A stretch of DNA of 64,000 bases from Allium sativum (Eukaryota > Streptophyta > Magnoliopsida > Asparagales > Amaryllidaceae): the NCBI GenBank assembly GCA_030737875.1, contig CM060922.1:231054335-231118334 (forward strand), read 5' to 3'. The notes below the pieces were generated by a model that made no database searches, was not told where the DNA came from, and saw only the letters and a list, made by a program, of their open reading frames with translations. Shown in pieces: positions 46,176-59,300 of the stretch (position 1 is its first letter; the number at the start of each line of letters is the position of its first letter). Position numbers and translations under genes: made by a program.

Positions 46176-48227
46176 AGAATTATACGTCGAATTCGATTAT
46201 ATCGAATTCAAGAAAGTATTGTTTACTTTCCGGTTTTTAAATCAGGAGTATATATTAATTAATTAGTGTTTGTTTAATTATTCGAATTAAGGAATAAAAG
46301 TTATACTTTGAAGTTAGATATTTCGAAAGTAGGGATTATAACGCTATAGTTAAAATCAATGTTTCAATAAAGAAGTGGATTCGTAAATAGAATCCGAGAG
46401 TTACGTAAGGAAGTTGTTAAAGGTTTAAAGATAAACTTTGACTATTACGAAGTTAAAACGTTGTTCAGTTAAGGTCTGAGAGGTAATTATACCCCAACTT
46501 GATTGATTTCCTTCTTAACTAAGGAATGGTAAGGTTTGATAGTGAATGATGGTTAAGTAAATTCAGTAAATGGTTTGGGTTGGCATGGCGATGTTTGATT
46601 TTAACATCAGTTTAAACCCAGTGACAGATTTTTGGAAATGTTTTCCAAATAAGGATCAGAAATGTTTTCTGAGAATAGAAAATAAAAATTTAGAATACAT
46701 GAAAACAGGAGATAAGTAAATTAATGAACTAAAGAGAAAAATGTTAAATGATGATTGATCGATATAATTCCCATTTGGAAATAATATCATTGTTTGCACA
46801 TGTGTTTTTCTTTGATAGTTAACTCACCGACTATCGAAGTATTTGACCATTTTAACGTTGTTAATATAGAGAGACCGGTTGGATTATTATCCGAAGAACC
46901 ACTCCGCATTGGCATAAGCATTGCGAATCATATATGACAAAGATAAATTGAAGACAGGGTAAAGTGCAAGGGCTATTGTATAAATCTTAGGTAAAGATTT
47001 CCTAAGATGGATGTACTGAATAGTGCCTTCGGTTTGTCCTGTCCCAGGACAACTTGTATGGACGAATATTTGACAGAGTATGTTTAATAGATCACGTAAG
47101 TTGATCTCTTCAAACGTATTTACGTTTGGTGGCGGAGGAATTCGTTTCTCTTAGTTGTATACCCTTGGTGTTTTCGGGGAAATCAATTTGTGATTTGGCC
47201 GGTATAACGATGTGACATTCAAAGTGAATAAATGTGTGATATGTCAGAGATAAGCGTGGCCTCTAGCCTCACAAAAGGGAAATGACAAAAATCGGGCAGG
47301 CAGCATGGCTATGTAGGTCGCACCTATTAGGGTGTATAATCACCTGATCTAGAGTTTCATTTACTTCTAAAAATCTATTGTCGATGATGTGAAATTCGGG
47401 AAACGGTGGCTGATCCCAACCGTTGGTGATATACATTCGATACACTCAAGCGAAATGAGTGCTCGGTCATGTGTGGCCAGGTTGCAAGATGTTCTTGTTG
47501 AACCCAGTGTATTCCTCTCTAGAGGTACACTAGCGTAAGGTGGTTCCATACCTTGTCATAGTTGGTAATCCATTATCAAATAAGTGCCCGCGGTTTTGAT
47601 TGTATACTATATTTGTAGAACGTGAGATGAAAGCGTTTCTGCTAGATGATTATTATATTGTGGCTGATCGACATTATTGTAATATCAATGAGTTTTGATA
47701 TAAATATTATTTTGGATTCTCATAAGGGAAAAACCCGTTCCATTATACGGCATGGTCTTATGAGATATCGTTTAATGGCTCAAATTGTTTTAAACTGTTT
47801 TACTCATACTAGTCCCATGACTGACCCGGAGTTTATTTTGTTTTGTTTTCCCTAAACTCTTGGGTGCCCAATTTTGTACGGGCAGTCAAGTAGTCGGGAT
47901 TTACAGATAAGAGCTGGAGCAGAAGGCTTCAGGATCATATAGCTATTGTTTATTTCCGCTGTGTTGTAAGTGATGTACTTTGGAAATGTATATTCAAGTA
48001 CTGATTTATATTTGAAAATTTGATATATATTATATGTTATTCGTTCCGCTGTGAGGTTCGTGTTACTTTGATGTTGTGTTCTTCTTCTTCTTCTATTCTA
48101 GGTTTCTATCTTATCTATTCTCACCCTCTATTTTCTTTCTATTAGTTTTTTGGTTTTCCAGTGTAATTTGGGTTGGACTTGTGTTATTTGGTCAGCTCAA
48201 ATTGGACCGGAATTTCGGGACGCTACA

Positions 48228-48884
48228 TACACGAGTTATCAAAAACTTATATATGTACACAGCACCCATATACAGCGGCATCAACTAACCTATACTAGTC
48301 TAATAAATTCAATGCAATTTTCTTTTCTTGAACTGGTGACAAGTTTGCACTTAAAAATAATAATCATGCACCAATTTAACATATATATATATATGTATAT
48401 GTATATTTATATAGTTACCCAAACAAGTATATATTCAAGTTGACATAGCCATGGTGTGTTCAACTATCAAACACAAGTGCTAGTATTGTAACTTATTCTG
48501 AATAAGCATGTCTTTTCCATGGTATAATGTAGTCCCATTTTAAATACCCAAGCCACCAAAACATCGACAAGCTAGTATACATGTGTAACAGGAAATTGTC
48601 CAAGGGTATCCAAAAATGAAAAGTTGAACGATCGAATTATTTTTAAGTTTAAAGTGTGCATATGCAAATTTCAGGGGCCAGAGGCTCAAGTTTACATGGT
48701 AAGGTGAGTGGAGCACAAAATATTCAAGTAACAGGGTGATAGAGAATAAATGCTTCATGCAACCGGGAAGACACAAAAGTAACAGCAATGCAAGCACACT
48801 GAAACAAAGACAATACAACTATTATTTTCTAGCAACCCAATTTGAATAAATTAACTTGAATAAAAATGGTAATCGTGGGCATAA
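48228..48884. other. Host DNA between elements E and G, no gene seen
   Basis: It starts with TACAC, the expected right-hand target copy of E, and ends with CATAA, the left target copy of G. It contains a TA-rich microsatellite (about 48380-48412). It matches none of the LTR families in the window. A 92-codon minus-strand ORF (48540-48818) is hydrophobic but has no recognisable domain. Confidence 0.7.
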
Positions 48885-50989
48885 TGTAATGTACCGAAAA
48901 ATTTTCAACCTAGAAAATTCGACATACAACACCATGTCGACCATTCAAGACTCGAAAATTTACAGGATAGTCCATGAAAGAATACAGAGGGTGAGAATAG
49001 ATAAAATAGAAACTTAGAATAGAAGAAGAAGAAGAAGATACAACATCAAAGTTACACGAATCTCACAGCGGAACAAATAACATATAATATATATCATAAC
49101 TATGAAATATAAATCTGTACTTGAATATACATATCATTTCCAAAGTACAACACTTACAACACAGTGGAAATAAACAATAGCTATATGATCCTGAAGCTTC
49201 CTCCTCCAGCTCTTCAAGTATCTGTAACTCCTGACTCCTTGACTGCCCGTACAAAATTGGGTACCCAAGAGTTTAGGGAAAACAAAACAAAATAAACTCC
49301 AGGTCAGTCATGGGACTGGTGGGAGTAAAACAATTTTAAAACAGTTTGAGCAACAAAACGATATCTCATAAGACCACGCCGTATAACGGAACGGGTTTTT
49401 ACCTTATGAGAATCCAAAATAATCTTTATATCAAAACTCATTGACATTATAATAATGTCTATCAACCACAATATAATAATCATCTAGCAGAAACGCTTTC
49501 ATCTCACGTTCTACATATATAGTACACAATCAAAACCACGAGCACTTATTGGATAATGGATTACCAACTTGACAAGGTATGGAACCACCTTTCGCTAATA
49601 TACCTCTAGAGAGGAATACACTGGGTTCAACAAGAACATCTTGCAACCCGGCCACACATGACCGACCACTCATTTCGCTTGAGTGTATCGAATGTATATC
49701 ACCAACAGTTGGGATCAGCAATCATTTCCCGAATGGGACAACATCGAATAGTTTAAGGAATGAAATGAATATCTCTAGATAGGTGATAATACAACCTAAT
49801 GGGAGCTACCCACATAGCCATGATGCCTACCCGATTTTTTTCATTTACCGGATGTGAGGCTAGAAGCTACGCTTATCTTTTACATGCCACATCTTCATTC
49901 ACTTAGAATGTCACATCGTCATACCCTTTAAAATCACAAATTGATTTATCCAAAAATAAAACGGGTATACAACTAAGAGAAATGAATTCCTCCGCCACCA
50001 AACGTGAATACGTTTGAAGAGATCAACTTACGTGATCTTTTAAATATACTCTGTCAAACCTTTTTCCATACAAGTTGTCCTGGGACTGGACAAACTGAAG
50101 GCACTATTCAGTACATCCATCTTAGGAAATCTTTACCTAAGATTTATACAACAGCCCTTGCATTTTACTCCGTCTTCAATTATCTTCGGCATATATGATT
50201 CACAATGCTTATGCCAATACGGATTGGTTCTTCGGATAATAATCCAACCGGTCTCTCCATATTAACATCGTTAAAATGGTCAAAACTTTGATAGTCTATG
50301 TTTTAACTATCAAAGAAAAACACGTGTGAAAACAACGATATTATTTCCAGATGGAAATTATACCGATCAATCATCATTCAACATTTATCTCTTTAGTTCA
50401 TTAATTTAATTATCTCTTGTTTCCATATATTCAAAATTCTTATTTTCTATTATCAGAAAACATTTCTGATTCTCATTTGGAAAACATTTCCAAATCTCCT
50501 TCACTGGTTTTAAACAAATGTTTAAATCAAACATCGCCATGCCAACTAAAACCATTTCACTCATTAACTCATTTCACTTAACCATCCTTTACTATCGAAC
50601 CTTAGCCATTCCTTAGTTAAGAAGGAAGTCAATCAAGTAGGGGTATAATTACCTGTCAAACCTTAACTGAACAACGTTTTAACTTCGGAATAGATAAAGT
50701 TTATCTTTTAAACCTTTAACAAACTTCCTTACGAAACTCTCGGATTCTATTTTCGTATCCACTTCTTTATTGAAAACATTGGCTATAACGATAACGTTAT
50801 AATCCCTACTTTCGAAATATCTAACTTCAATTATAACTTTTATTCTTTAATGTGAATAAATAAATAAACACCTAATTTACAAATAAATAAATCTTGATTT
50901 AAAAACCAGAAAGTATAAGTACTTTCCCGAATTTGATATAATTGAATTCGACGTATAACTCTCTTTCGAGAAATCTCTATTTGATTAAC

Positions 50990-52490
50990 TCTTCTTTGAA
51001 TAACCTATATTCGATCATCTCTCTTTGAATAACTTATATTCGATTATCTCTCTTTGAATAACTTATATTCGATTACTCTCTCTTTTGAATAAATGATATT
51101 TGATAATCTATCTTCGAATAACTATATTCGATTAATCTCTCTTCAAATAAATATATTTGATAACCCTTTTTCTTTTAACTCTAACTCGATTTATTTTAAT
51201 TTATTAACTCTAATTCGATTAACTCTAATCGATTAACTTACTTTGAATAACAAATGTTCGATTAATTTACTTTCGAATAAATTATATTCGATAAACTCCT
51301 TTTTCGAATAACTATAATCGATAACTTCTCTCGATCAAACTGTAATCTATTTACTCCTTTCGATTAAACTAAAATTGATAACTCCTTTCGATTAAACTAT
51401 AGTCGATAACTCCTTTCGATTAAACTATAATCGATAATTCCTTTCGATTAAACTATAATCGATAACTCCTTTAACTCTATTCGAATAACTAATATTCGAC
51501 TAACTCCTTTGGATTAACTCATTTGACTAACTCAACTCGTAACTTAACTTATTTAACTCAACTTGACTAACTCCTATCGAATAACTAATATTAGATTAAC
51601 TTATATTCGAATAACTTTGTTCAATTAACTCTATCTGGTTAACTCAAACTGGTTAACTCTAATCGACTAACTCTATTCGATTACAAATACTTCCTTTTCT
51701 ATTTGTCCATATTAATTTCATATAAATATTTCCTTTATATAATTCTGTTTATTTTCTCAAATAATTCCCCTTTTATCTTTATTTATTTTCTAAATAAATA
51801 ATTCTTTTTCGATTCTATTTGTAAATGTTTTACAAATATTTCTCTTTCTATTTTATTTGAGAATGTTTTACAAATATTCACTTTTCCAACCTATTTGTAA
51901 ATGGTTTACAAATATTTCCTTTTCGATTTCATTTGTAAATGTTTTACAAATATTTCCTTTTCCATCCTATTTATTTTCCAAATAAATATCCTTTAAAATA
52001 CCTTATTTATTTTCTAAATGAAAAATCTCTTTATACTTCTATTTATTATCCCAATAAATATTCCTCTTTATAAAACCCATCTGATTTTATAAATAATTCC
52101 CTTTTTTTTCGAATCCCTTGATTTTATAAATAATTTCTCTTTAATACATTCTAATTCATTTTATAAATGAATATCCCTTTTATAAAATCCTTTGATTTCA
52201 TAAATAAATTTCTTTTTTTATTCTATTTGTAAATGTTTTACAAATATCTCTCTTTCTATTTTATTTGTTAATGTTTTACAAATATTTCTCTTTCTATTTT
52301 TCTATTTATTTAACAAATAAATATTCCTATTATAATGCTATTTACTTTCAAAGTAAATACTCTTTTTATACCTTTATTTACTTTCTAAGTAAATAATCCT
52401 TTTTATAAAATTCTTTGATTTTACAAATATTTTCTTTTATAACTTCCCTTTTTATAAAATCCTTTGATTTTATATATATTCTACTTCAAC
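50990..52490. repeat. Expanded fold-back arrays in G 3' LTR
   Basis: Three types follow each other. 50990-51180 and 51240-51620 hold TTCGAATAACTTATATTCGA and TCGATTA..TAATCGA units. 51180-51240 holds TTAACTCTAATCGA units. 51690-52490 holds TTTGTAAATGTTTTACAAA, TTTACTTTCTAAGTAAA and TTTATAAATAATT units. Arms pair within each unit but differ between units. The other LTR has the same series at 58430-59950. Confidence 0.8.
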
Positions 52491-52673
52491 ACACAGTTTG
52501 AAATTTCCCTTTTCCATTCCAATATTTCTTTTGGTATTCAACAGTACCAAATAACAGGACCGGCGTCATTATAATCAATCACAGATTACACAGCACAACA
52601 TATAACACAATATATGAAAACAAGCAGTATTATAAATATTAAGGAATCCTGTTGGATCCCTCCAACTGTTTTC

Positions 52674-52889
52674 CTGCATCACAGATGTTAAACAACATGA
52701 GTATAAAATATGATGTTAAACAGAATCAATATTCGAATAACGATTTATGTATATATCGTTATCTATAATTTCAACCAATACACAAGCAATTCAACCAAAC
52801 AGTTAACACACAACAATCAACAGATAATTATCAGTTCTAAGAATAAGTTATAAAAATATAACTGTTCAGAGTTGGCGAGTTTTACTCAC
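52674..52889 (-). other. Predicted intron in G 3' LTR (216 nt)
   Basis: On the minus strand GCAAAAT|GTGAGTAAAACTCGC opens it and ATCTGTGATGCAG|GAAAACAG closes it. The counterpart in the 5' LTR is 60137-60356, whose donor palindrome has no mismatch. Same arrangement as in E and D. Confidence 0.55.
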
Positions 52890-54839
52890 ATTTTGCGTTA
52901 ACCGTTAAATAACGATTTGCGTTTGTTGATTCAGACGGACAATTTATTTTGCAATAAATTGTAATGAGCTTCGATTCACTCCCAGTCAGTTCCATGTTGT
53001 AGTGTCTGTCCCTACGATCCCAACGGATCTGACCTTCGAAATTCTGATTAGAATGGTCAGGATATGATGTTTCTAAGTTAGTGTACGTATTTAAATCTAA
53101 TATAACACGAGTGTAATTAACTTCGGGATTTACCAAATCAACCCAGCCCAACCATTCTTTAAAAAGCCCAGACCCACGTGGAACTCCTTCTTCCTCAATC
53201 CACTGATAAACCCGTCGCTCCCCTGTACACAAAAGCCAAAGCCGATCCTTCAAGCTCCCTTCCATCTTTCATTTCTTCGTGAATCTGCAAATCGATTTCA
53301 CCAAAATTCTTCTCTTTCTAAGCACTCCATCTTCATACCATCAATAGCCCCTTCGAGCTCTCCCTACCATTTGCGTCTCCAGCTCAAAACCGACAGTACC
53401 AGTAAAAAGATCGACACTTTTTTTATTTAATCTCAGAAAATCATACTAGCTGCGATCTCCCACCCTACATCCAAATCTAACATCAGAAACCACAATCGAT
53501 GAACCATCTCATCGAATTAAGCAACCTTAACAACCGCTGTAGAAAAACCCAATGTACAGACAGACGTCGAACCCAACAAAATGGCCTTGAGTGTGAAGAG
53601 GAAGTTGAGAGGGATCCAAATATATAACTATCCTGATTTTTAGGATTTTATTTGATTTCTTTGGGATTTTTAAATTTCAATTTGTTTCTGCGTTTTTTCT
53701 TTGTGAACGAGAATTGTTTTCTCGCGTTTTAAAAGGTGCGGGTGTGGCTGAGAAGGGAGAAGACGTGGCTTGTTTTTGCTTAGAAGTAGATTAGGATATT
53801 TTGCTTATTTTATTTATTTTTATATTCGTTTCTCCTTCTAAAAATCCGTGTGATCACACACGATATTCAAAAAATCGCGAAAATGGTCATGTAGCTACAG
53901 TTTGACACTACGGTCTGAATGAAACTAGTTTCGTCAAATACTGACTCCGTTTGCTCACACAGCATATTTTTAAAGGTCGAAAAATCGACTGTTTTTTTAT
54001 ATTAAAATCCCGTACGGCCACATACTGACTTCAAAAATCATGAAAACTGAAATCTAGCAATAACTTAACATTGCGGATCCAACAAAATTAGTTTCGTCGA
54101 ATTCTGAGGTCGTTTGCAAAACTGGCTATATTTAAAGCTCTAAATAACCCATTTAAATATTAAATATATTTAAAAAGAATTAAAATTAATATTTAAAAAT
54201 AAATATTATCGTATATATTCACAACAGAGTATCATACAGCTCTCGAATATTCATATATGAATTTCTAACTTGATATTTCAAATCCCGATTAAATCGATAT
54301 TCGATTTATAATGAAATTCCTTTTATATATCGTTATAAATTATAAAGGAATTCCACAACGACTTTCTTAAAATTTGATTTGGACATAAATCAAAATCCAC
54401 ATGATGAAATCCCGATTTTTCTCTTCCACTAGAAAAATATACTTCACCAGCTCTAAACGTTTCTTGTTTCACAGTAATCCGACTTAAAACGGCTTCTATA
54501 TATTCATTTAAAGTTCGAATCGCTAAATTACGAACTGTCGTGCCATTTCGAGCTCGATTATAATTATAATTTAATTTATACGTTCAACCATCGTTAATTA
54601 AATATATTCGTTATCGTAAATCAAATTTTAAACTGAATTATATATTTTGAATTCCCCAATTCACACCATGTTGCCATTTCAGCTAATTCTGATTATTTCA
54701 GAATTAAATATATTATTAAATTATTAATTTAATTAAATATTCAAAGTTATTTAATTAAACCACCATTTAATTCTCTAAATCACTATATAAACAATTAAAT
54801 AAATAAATTATTATATCGCTGGAAATACGGGACATTACA

Positions 54840-56344
54840 TTCTTCCCCCCTTAAAATAATTTCGTCCTCGAAATTGCTAAGGTAGAAAACAAACTCTATT
54901 AACTAGGTTAAAAATTATTCATTTACTTCTTAACTTCGGTTTCAACTGAACCAATTTAATTTAAATTAAATTATTAATTTATTCTTTTTTACGAAAATTT
55001 TCAAAATTCGTGAAAATATTCTAACACCCGAAATTTTCGAAAATATTTCGCCAGCACCTCCTTTGTACGGGTCAGTAGCTCAAACTCCAACTCGCCTCTC
55101 TAGGCCTTCTTCAACCCAAAAGAAAATCAAACAGCCAAGCGGCTTGCCAATTCGGCTCATAAAAATCTCATACCCATATAAAATAAAGTTGTACCTTTTT
55201 GCGGGGCATATCATTATATCCTTTCCATCTGCTGTTAATTCAGCATATACCAATGTCATCTCAACCAAATTCCAATCAATATCTGTTCAACACAGCTATT
55301 CGTTTATACCCAAACCAAATTTTATTTTAAATTCGAGTTCCATTCTCGATTCCAATTCTTAACTTATCACTTTAATGTAATTCCAGATTTCTGTCTCATA
55401 ATCCAGTCTTATTCGATATCATTTTAATTTAATTCCGCTTCCACTTCCACTTAACTAATTTCAATTCACTTCCAGCTCGGTTTCACATTTTTTTTTTTTT
55501 AAATTCAAAAAGTCTCTTCCTGAGAGTTTTAAACAGCTTTGCTTTTCTCAAAAGTCAAACCTTCCATTTCAGGATTTCAAAACAACTTGTTTTGCCAAAA
55601 CAATTTGAAATCAATATCTTTGGTAGTAATCCATCACTTAGAACACGGAAATGAACACTGAGGATGTGGCCAGCATCATCAGAGTTATTTCCCAGCTATC
55701 AAAGTGAGTTCAATACTATATCACTTTTAAAACTCATATTTAAACATTTCTATTTTGGAATCAATTCAAAATATCGTTCTCAAAACAATTTAAAATCTCC
55801 CAGAATTTAAACATTCTCATATATTCAATCCAAATTCATTTACCAACACTTTTCCAATTTCCAGGGTTTTCATTTCAATTCTGATTTAAATTCAGATTTA
55901 ATTTATCCGATTTCACGTATTTCACTTATATGAATTCTGATTGGCTATTTACATAACCATTTAATTTATAATCTTACTCGATTATAATAACAACCAATAT
56001 ATCCAATATATTATAACTCCAATATATATATCTTCTCTATATCAAAATATACTTTGGGTAAACTTATTTTCATTTACCCTCTTTTCAAAACATATCGTGT
56101 CGACCCATCGTATTCGAGTGTTTGGAAACTCCTACCGATATAGTGGATCAAAATGATCGATCAGAACCCATAAACAACTCAACCAATAAATTAACACAAT
56201 ATAAAACCATTTTTATATCAAATAACAAATACGTTCACTCGTATATTTACACTCAAACTCAATCTAGGGTATTACTAACCCCGTCTCTACTGAGTCACGC
56301 CACAGAGCCAAGGTAATTCACTTAACCTTAAGCTCTGATACCAC
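54840..56344 (-). mobile_element. Element G internal region (1505 bp, noncoding)
   Basis: On the minus strand it starts G then TGGTATCAGAGC (56332-56343) and ends AATTTCGAGGACGAAATT, then TTTTAAGGGGGGAAGA against the 3' LTR. It shares patches with E, including the small ORF (55080-55268, minus) and GGAGGTGCTGGCGAAAT. No retroviral protein domain is present. A 99-codon plus-strand ORF (55063-55362) is antisense and unsupported. Confidence 0.92.
56332..56343 (-). other. Primer-binding site of element G
   Basis: TGGTATCAGAGC on the minus strand, one base after the 5' LTR end at 56345; intact match to the initiator tRNA-Met complement. Confidence 0.9.
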
Positions 56345-59300
56345 TGTAACGTACCAAAAAAATTCGACCTAGAAAATTCGACAGATAACACCATGTCGAC
56401 CATTCAAGACTCGGAAATTTACCGGATAGTCCATGAAAGAAAACAGAGGGTGAGAATAGATAAGATAGAAACTTATAATAAAAGAAGAAGAAGTTACAAC
56501 ATCAGAGTAACACGAATCTCATAGCGGAACGAATAACATATAATATAAATCATAACTTTGAAATATAAATCTGTACTTGAATATACATATCATTTCCAAA
56601 GTACAGCACTTACTACACAGCAGAAATAAACAATAGCTATATGATCCTGAATCCTCCTGCTCCAGCTCTTCAAGTATCTGTAAATCCCGACTACTTGACT
56701 GCCCATACAAAATTGGGCACCTAAGAGTTTCGGGAAAACAAAACAAAATAAACTCCAAGTCAGTCATGGGACTAATGTGAGTAAAACAATTTTAAAACAG
56801 TTTGAGCAACAAAATGATATCTCATAAGACCACGCCGTATAACAGAACGTGTTTTTCCCTTATGAGAATCCAAAATAATATTTATATCAAAACTCATTGA
56901 TATTATAATAATGTCTATCAACCACAATATAATAATCATATAGCAGAAACGCTTTCATCTCACGTTCTACATATATAGTATACAATCAAAACCGCGGGCA
57001 CTTTTTGGATAATGGATTACCAACTATGACAAGGTATTGAACCACCTTTCACTAGTGTAACTCTAGAGAGGAATACACTGGGTTCAATAAGAAAATCTTG
57101 CAACCCAGCCACACATGACCGACCACTCATTTCGCTTGAGTGTATCGAATGCATATCACCAACGGTTGGGATCAGCTACCATTTCCCGAATGGGACAGCA
57201 TCGAATAGTTTAAGGAATTAAATGAATATCTCTAGATAGGTGATAATACACCCTAATGGGAGCTACCCACATAGCTATGTTGCCTGCCCGATTTTTGTCA
57301 TTTACCGGATGTGAGGCTAGAAGCTATGCTTATCTTTTACATGGCACATCTTCATTCCCTTAGAATGTCACATCGTCATACCCTTTAAAATCACAAATTG
57401 ATTTATCCAAAAATAACATAGGTATACAGCTAAGAGAAACGAATTCCTCCACCACAAAACATGCAAACGTTTGAAGAGATCAACTTACGTGATCTATTAG
57501 ATATACTCTGTCAGACCTTCTTCCATACAAGTTGTCCTGGGACTGGACAAACCGAAGGCACTATTCAGCACAACCATCTTAGGCGATCTTTACCTAAGAT
57601 TAATACAATAGCCCTTGCACTTTACTCCGTCTTCAATTATCTTTGGCATATATGATTCGCAACACTTATGCCAATACGGAGTGGTTCTTCGGATAATAAT
57701 CCAACCGGTCTCTCCATATTAACAACGTTAAAATGGTCAAAACTTTGATAGTCTGTGATTTAACTATCCAATAAAAACACGTGTGCAAACAACGATATTA
57801 TTTCTAGATGGAAATTATATCGATCAATCATCATTCAACATTTATCTCTTTAGTTCATTAATTTACTTATCTCCTGTTTCCATGTATTCTAAATTCTTAT
57901 TTTCTATTATCAGAAAACATTTCTGATTCTCACTTGGAAAACATTTCCAAATCTCCTTCACTGGTTTTAAACTGATGTTTAAATCAAACATCACCATGCC
58001 AACTCAAACCATTTCACTCATTAACTAATTTCACTTAACCATCCTTTACTATCAAACCATAGCCATTCCGTAGTTAAGAAGGAAGTCAATTAAGTTGGGG
58101 TATAATTACCTCTCAGACCTTAACTGAACAATGTTTTAACTTCAGAATAGACAAAGTTTATCTTTTGAATCTTTAACAAACTTCCTTACGTAACTCTCGG
58201 ATTCTATTTACGTATCCACTTCTTTATTGAAAACATTGGTTATAACGATAACGTTATAATCCCTACTTTCGAAATATCTAACTTCAATTATACCTTTTAT
58301 TCTTTAATGTGAATAAATAAATAAACACCTAATTTATAAATAAATAAATCTTGATTTAAAAACCGGAAAGTATAAGTACTTTCCCGAATTTGATATAATT
58401 GAATTCGACGTATAACTCTCTTTCGAGAAATCTCTATTTGATTAACTCTTCTTTGAATAACCTATATTCGATCATCTCTCTTCGAATAACTTATATTCGA
58501 TTACTCTTTCTTTCGAATAAATGATATTCGATAATCTCTCTTCGATTAACTATATTCGATTAATCTCTCTTCGAATAACTTTATTTGATTATTCTCTCTT
58601 CGAATAACTATATTCGATAACCCTTTTTCTTTTAACTCTAACTCGATTTATTTTAATCGATTAACTCTAATTCGATTAACTCTAATCGAATAACTTACTT
58701 CGAATAACAAATGTTCGATTAATTTACTTTCGAATAAATTAAATTCGATAAACTCCTTTTTCGAATAACTATAATTGATAACTTCTCTCGATCAAACTAT
58801 AATCGATTTACTCCTTTCAATTAAACTAAAATCGATAACTCCTTTCGATTAAACTATAATCGATAACTCCTTTCGATTAAACTATAATCAATAATTCCTT
58901 TCGATTAAACTATAATCGATAACTCCTTTAACTCTATTCGAATAACTAATATTCGACTAACTCCTTTGGATTAACTCAATCGACTAACTCAACTCAATTA
59001 ACTCATCTTGACTAACTTAACTTATTTAACTCAACTTTACTAACTCCTATCGAATAACTAATATTCAATTAACTTATATTCGAATAACTATGTTCAATTA
59101 ACTCTATCTTATTAACTCTAACAAGTTAACTCTAATCAACTAACTTTATTCGATTACAAATACTTCCTTTTCTATTTGCTATATTTATTTCATATAAATA
59201 TTTCATTTATATAATTCTACTTATTTTCTCAAATAATTCCCCTTTTATATTTATTTATTTTCTAAATAAATAATTCTTTTTCGATTCTATTTGTAAATGT

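Larger units (their letters stand above)
42337..48227 (+). repeat. Element E 3' LTR (5891 bp)
   Basis: It starts TGTAATGACCCGC and ends CGGGACGCTACA. It is uninterrupted, so it documents the pre-insertion state of the 5' LTR at the B, D and F sites. About 42337-43000 and 44280-48227 align with the LTRs of G. The stretch between does not, and holds a 33-bp repeat, a TATA-like box at 43292-43300 and a G-rich block. ORFs inside it (for example 43563-44030, minus) have no family resemblance. Confidence 0.93.
48885..54839 (-). repeat. Element G 3' LTR (5955 bp)
   Basis: On the minus strand it starts TGTAATGTCCCG at 54839 and ends CGGTACATTACA at 48885. In order it carries a TATA-like AATATAAAAATAAATA near 53820, a leader with site II-like GGGCTGGG near 53150, an intron (52674-52889), long fold-back arrays (52490 down to 50990), blocks shared with E, and the double stem-loop (about 49262-49320). 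A 127-codon ORF at 52882-53265 is discussed under rejected items. Confidence 0.93.

Noticed and set aside
52882..53265. 127-codon ORF (minus) in the G 3' LTR, partly shared with E
   Set aside because: The G 5' LTR copy has GTG in place of the start codon and indels that break the frame. The shared part with E has many residue changes, and the stop codon overlaps the predicted splice donor. More likely an exon-like leader than a protein gene.
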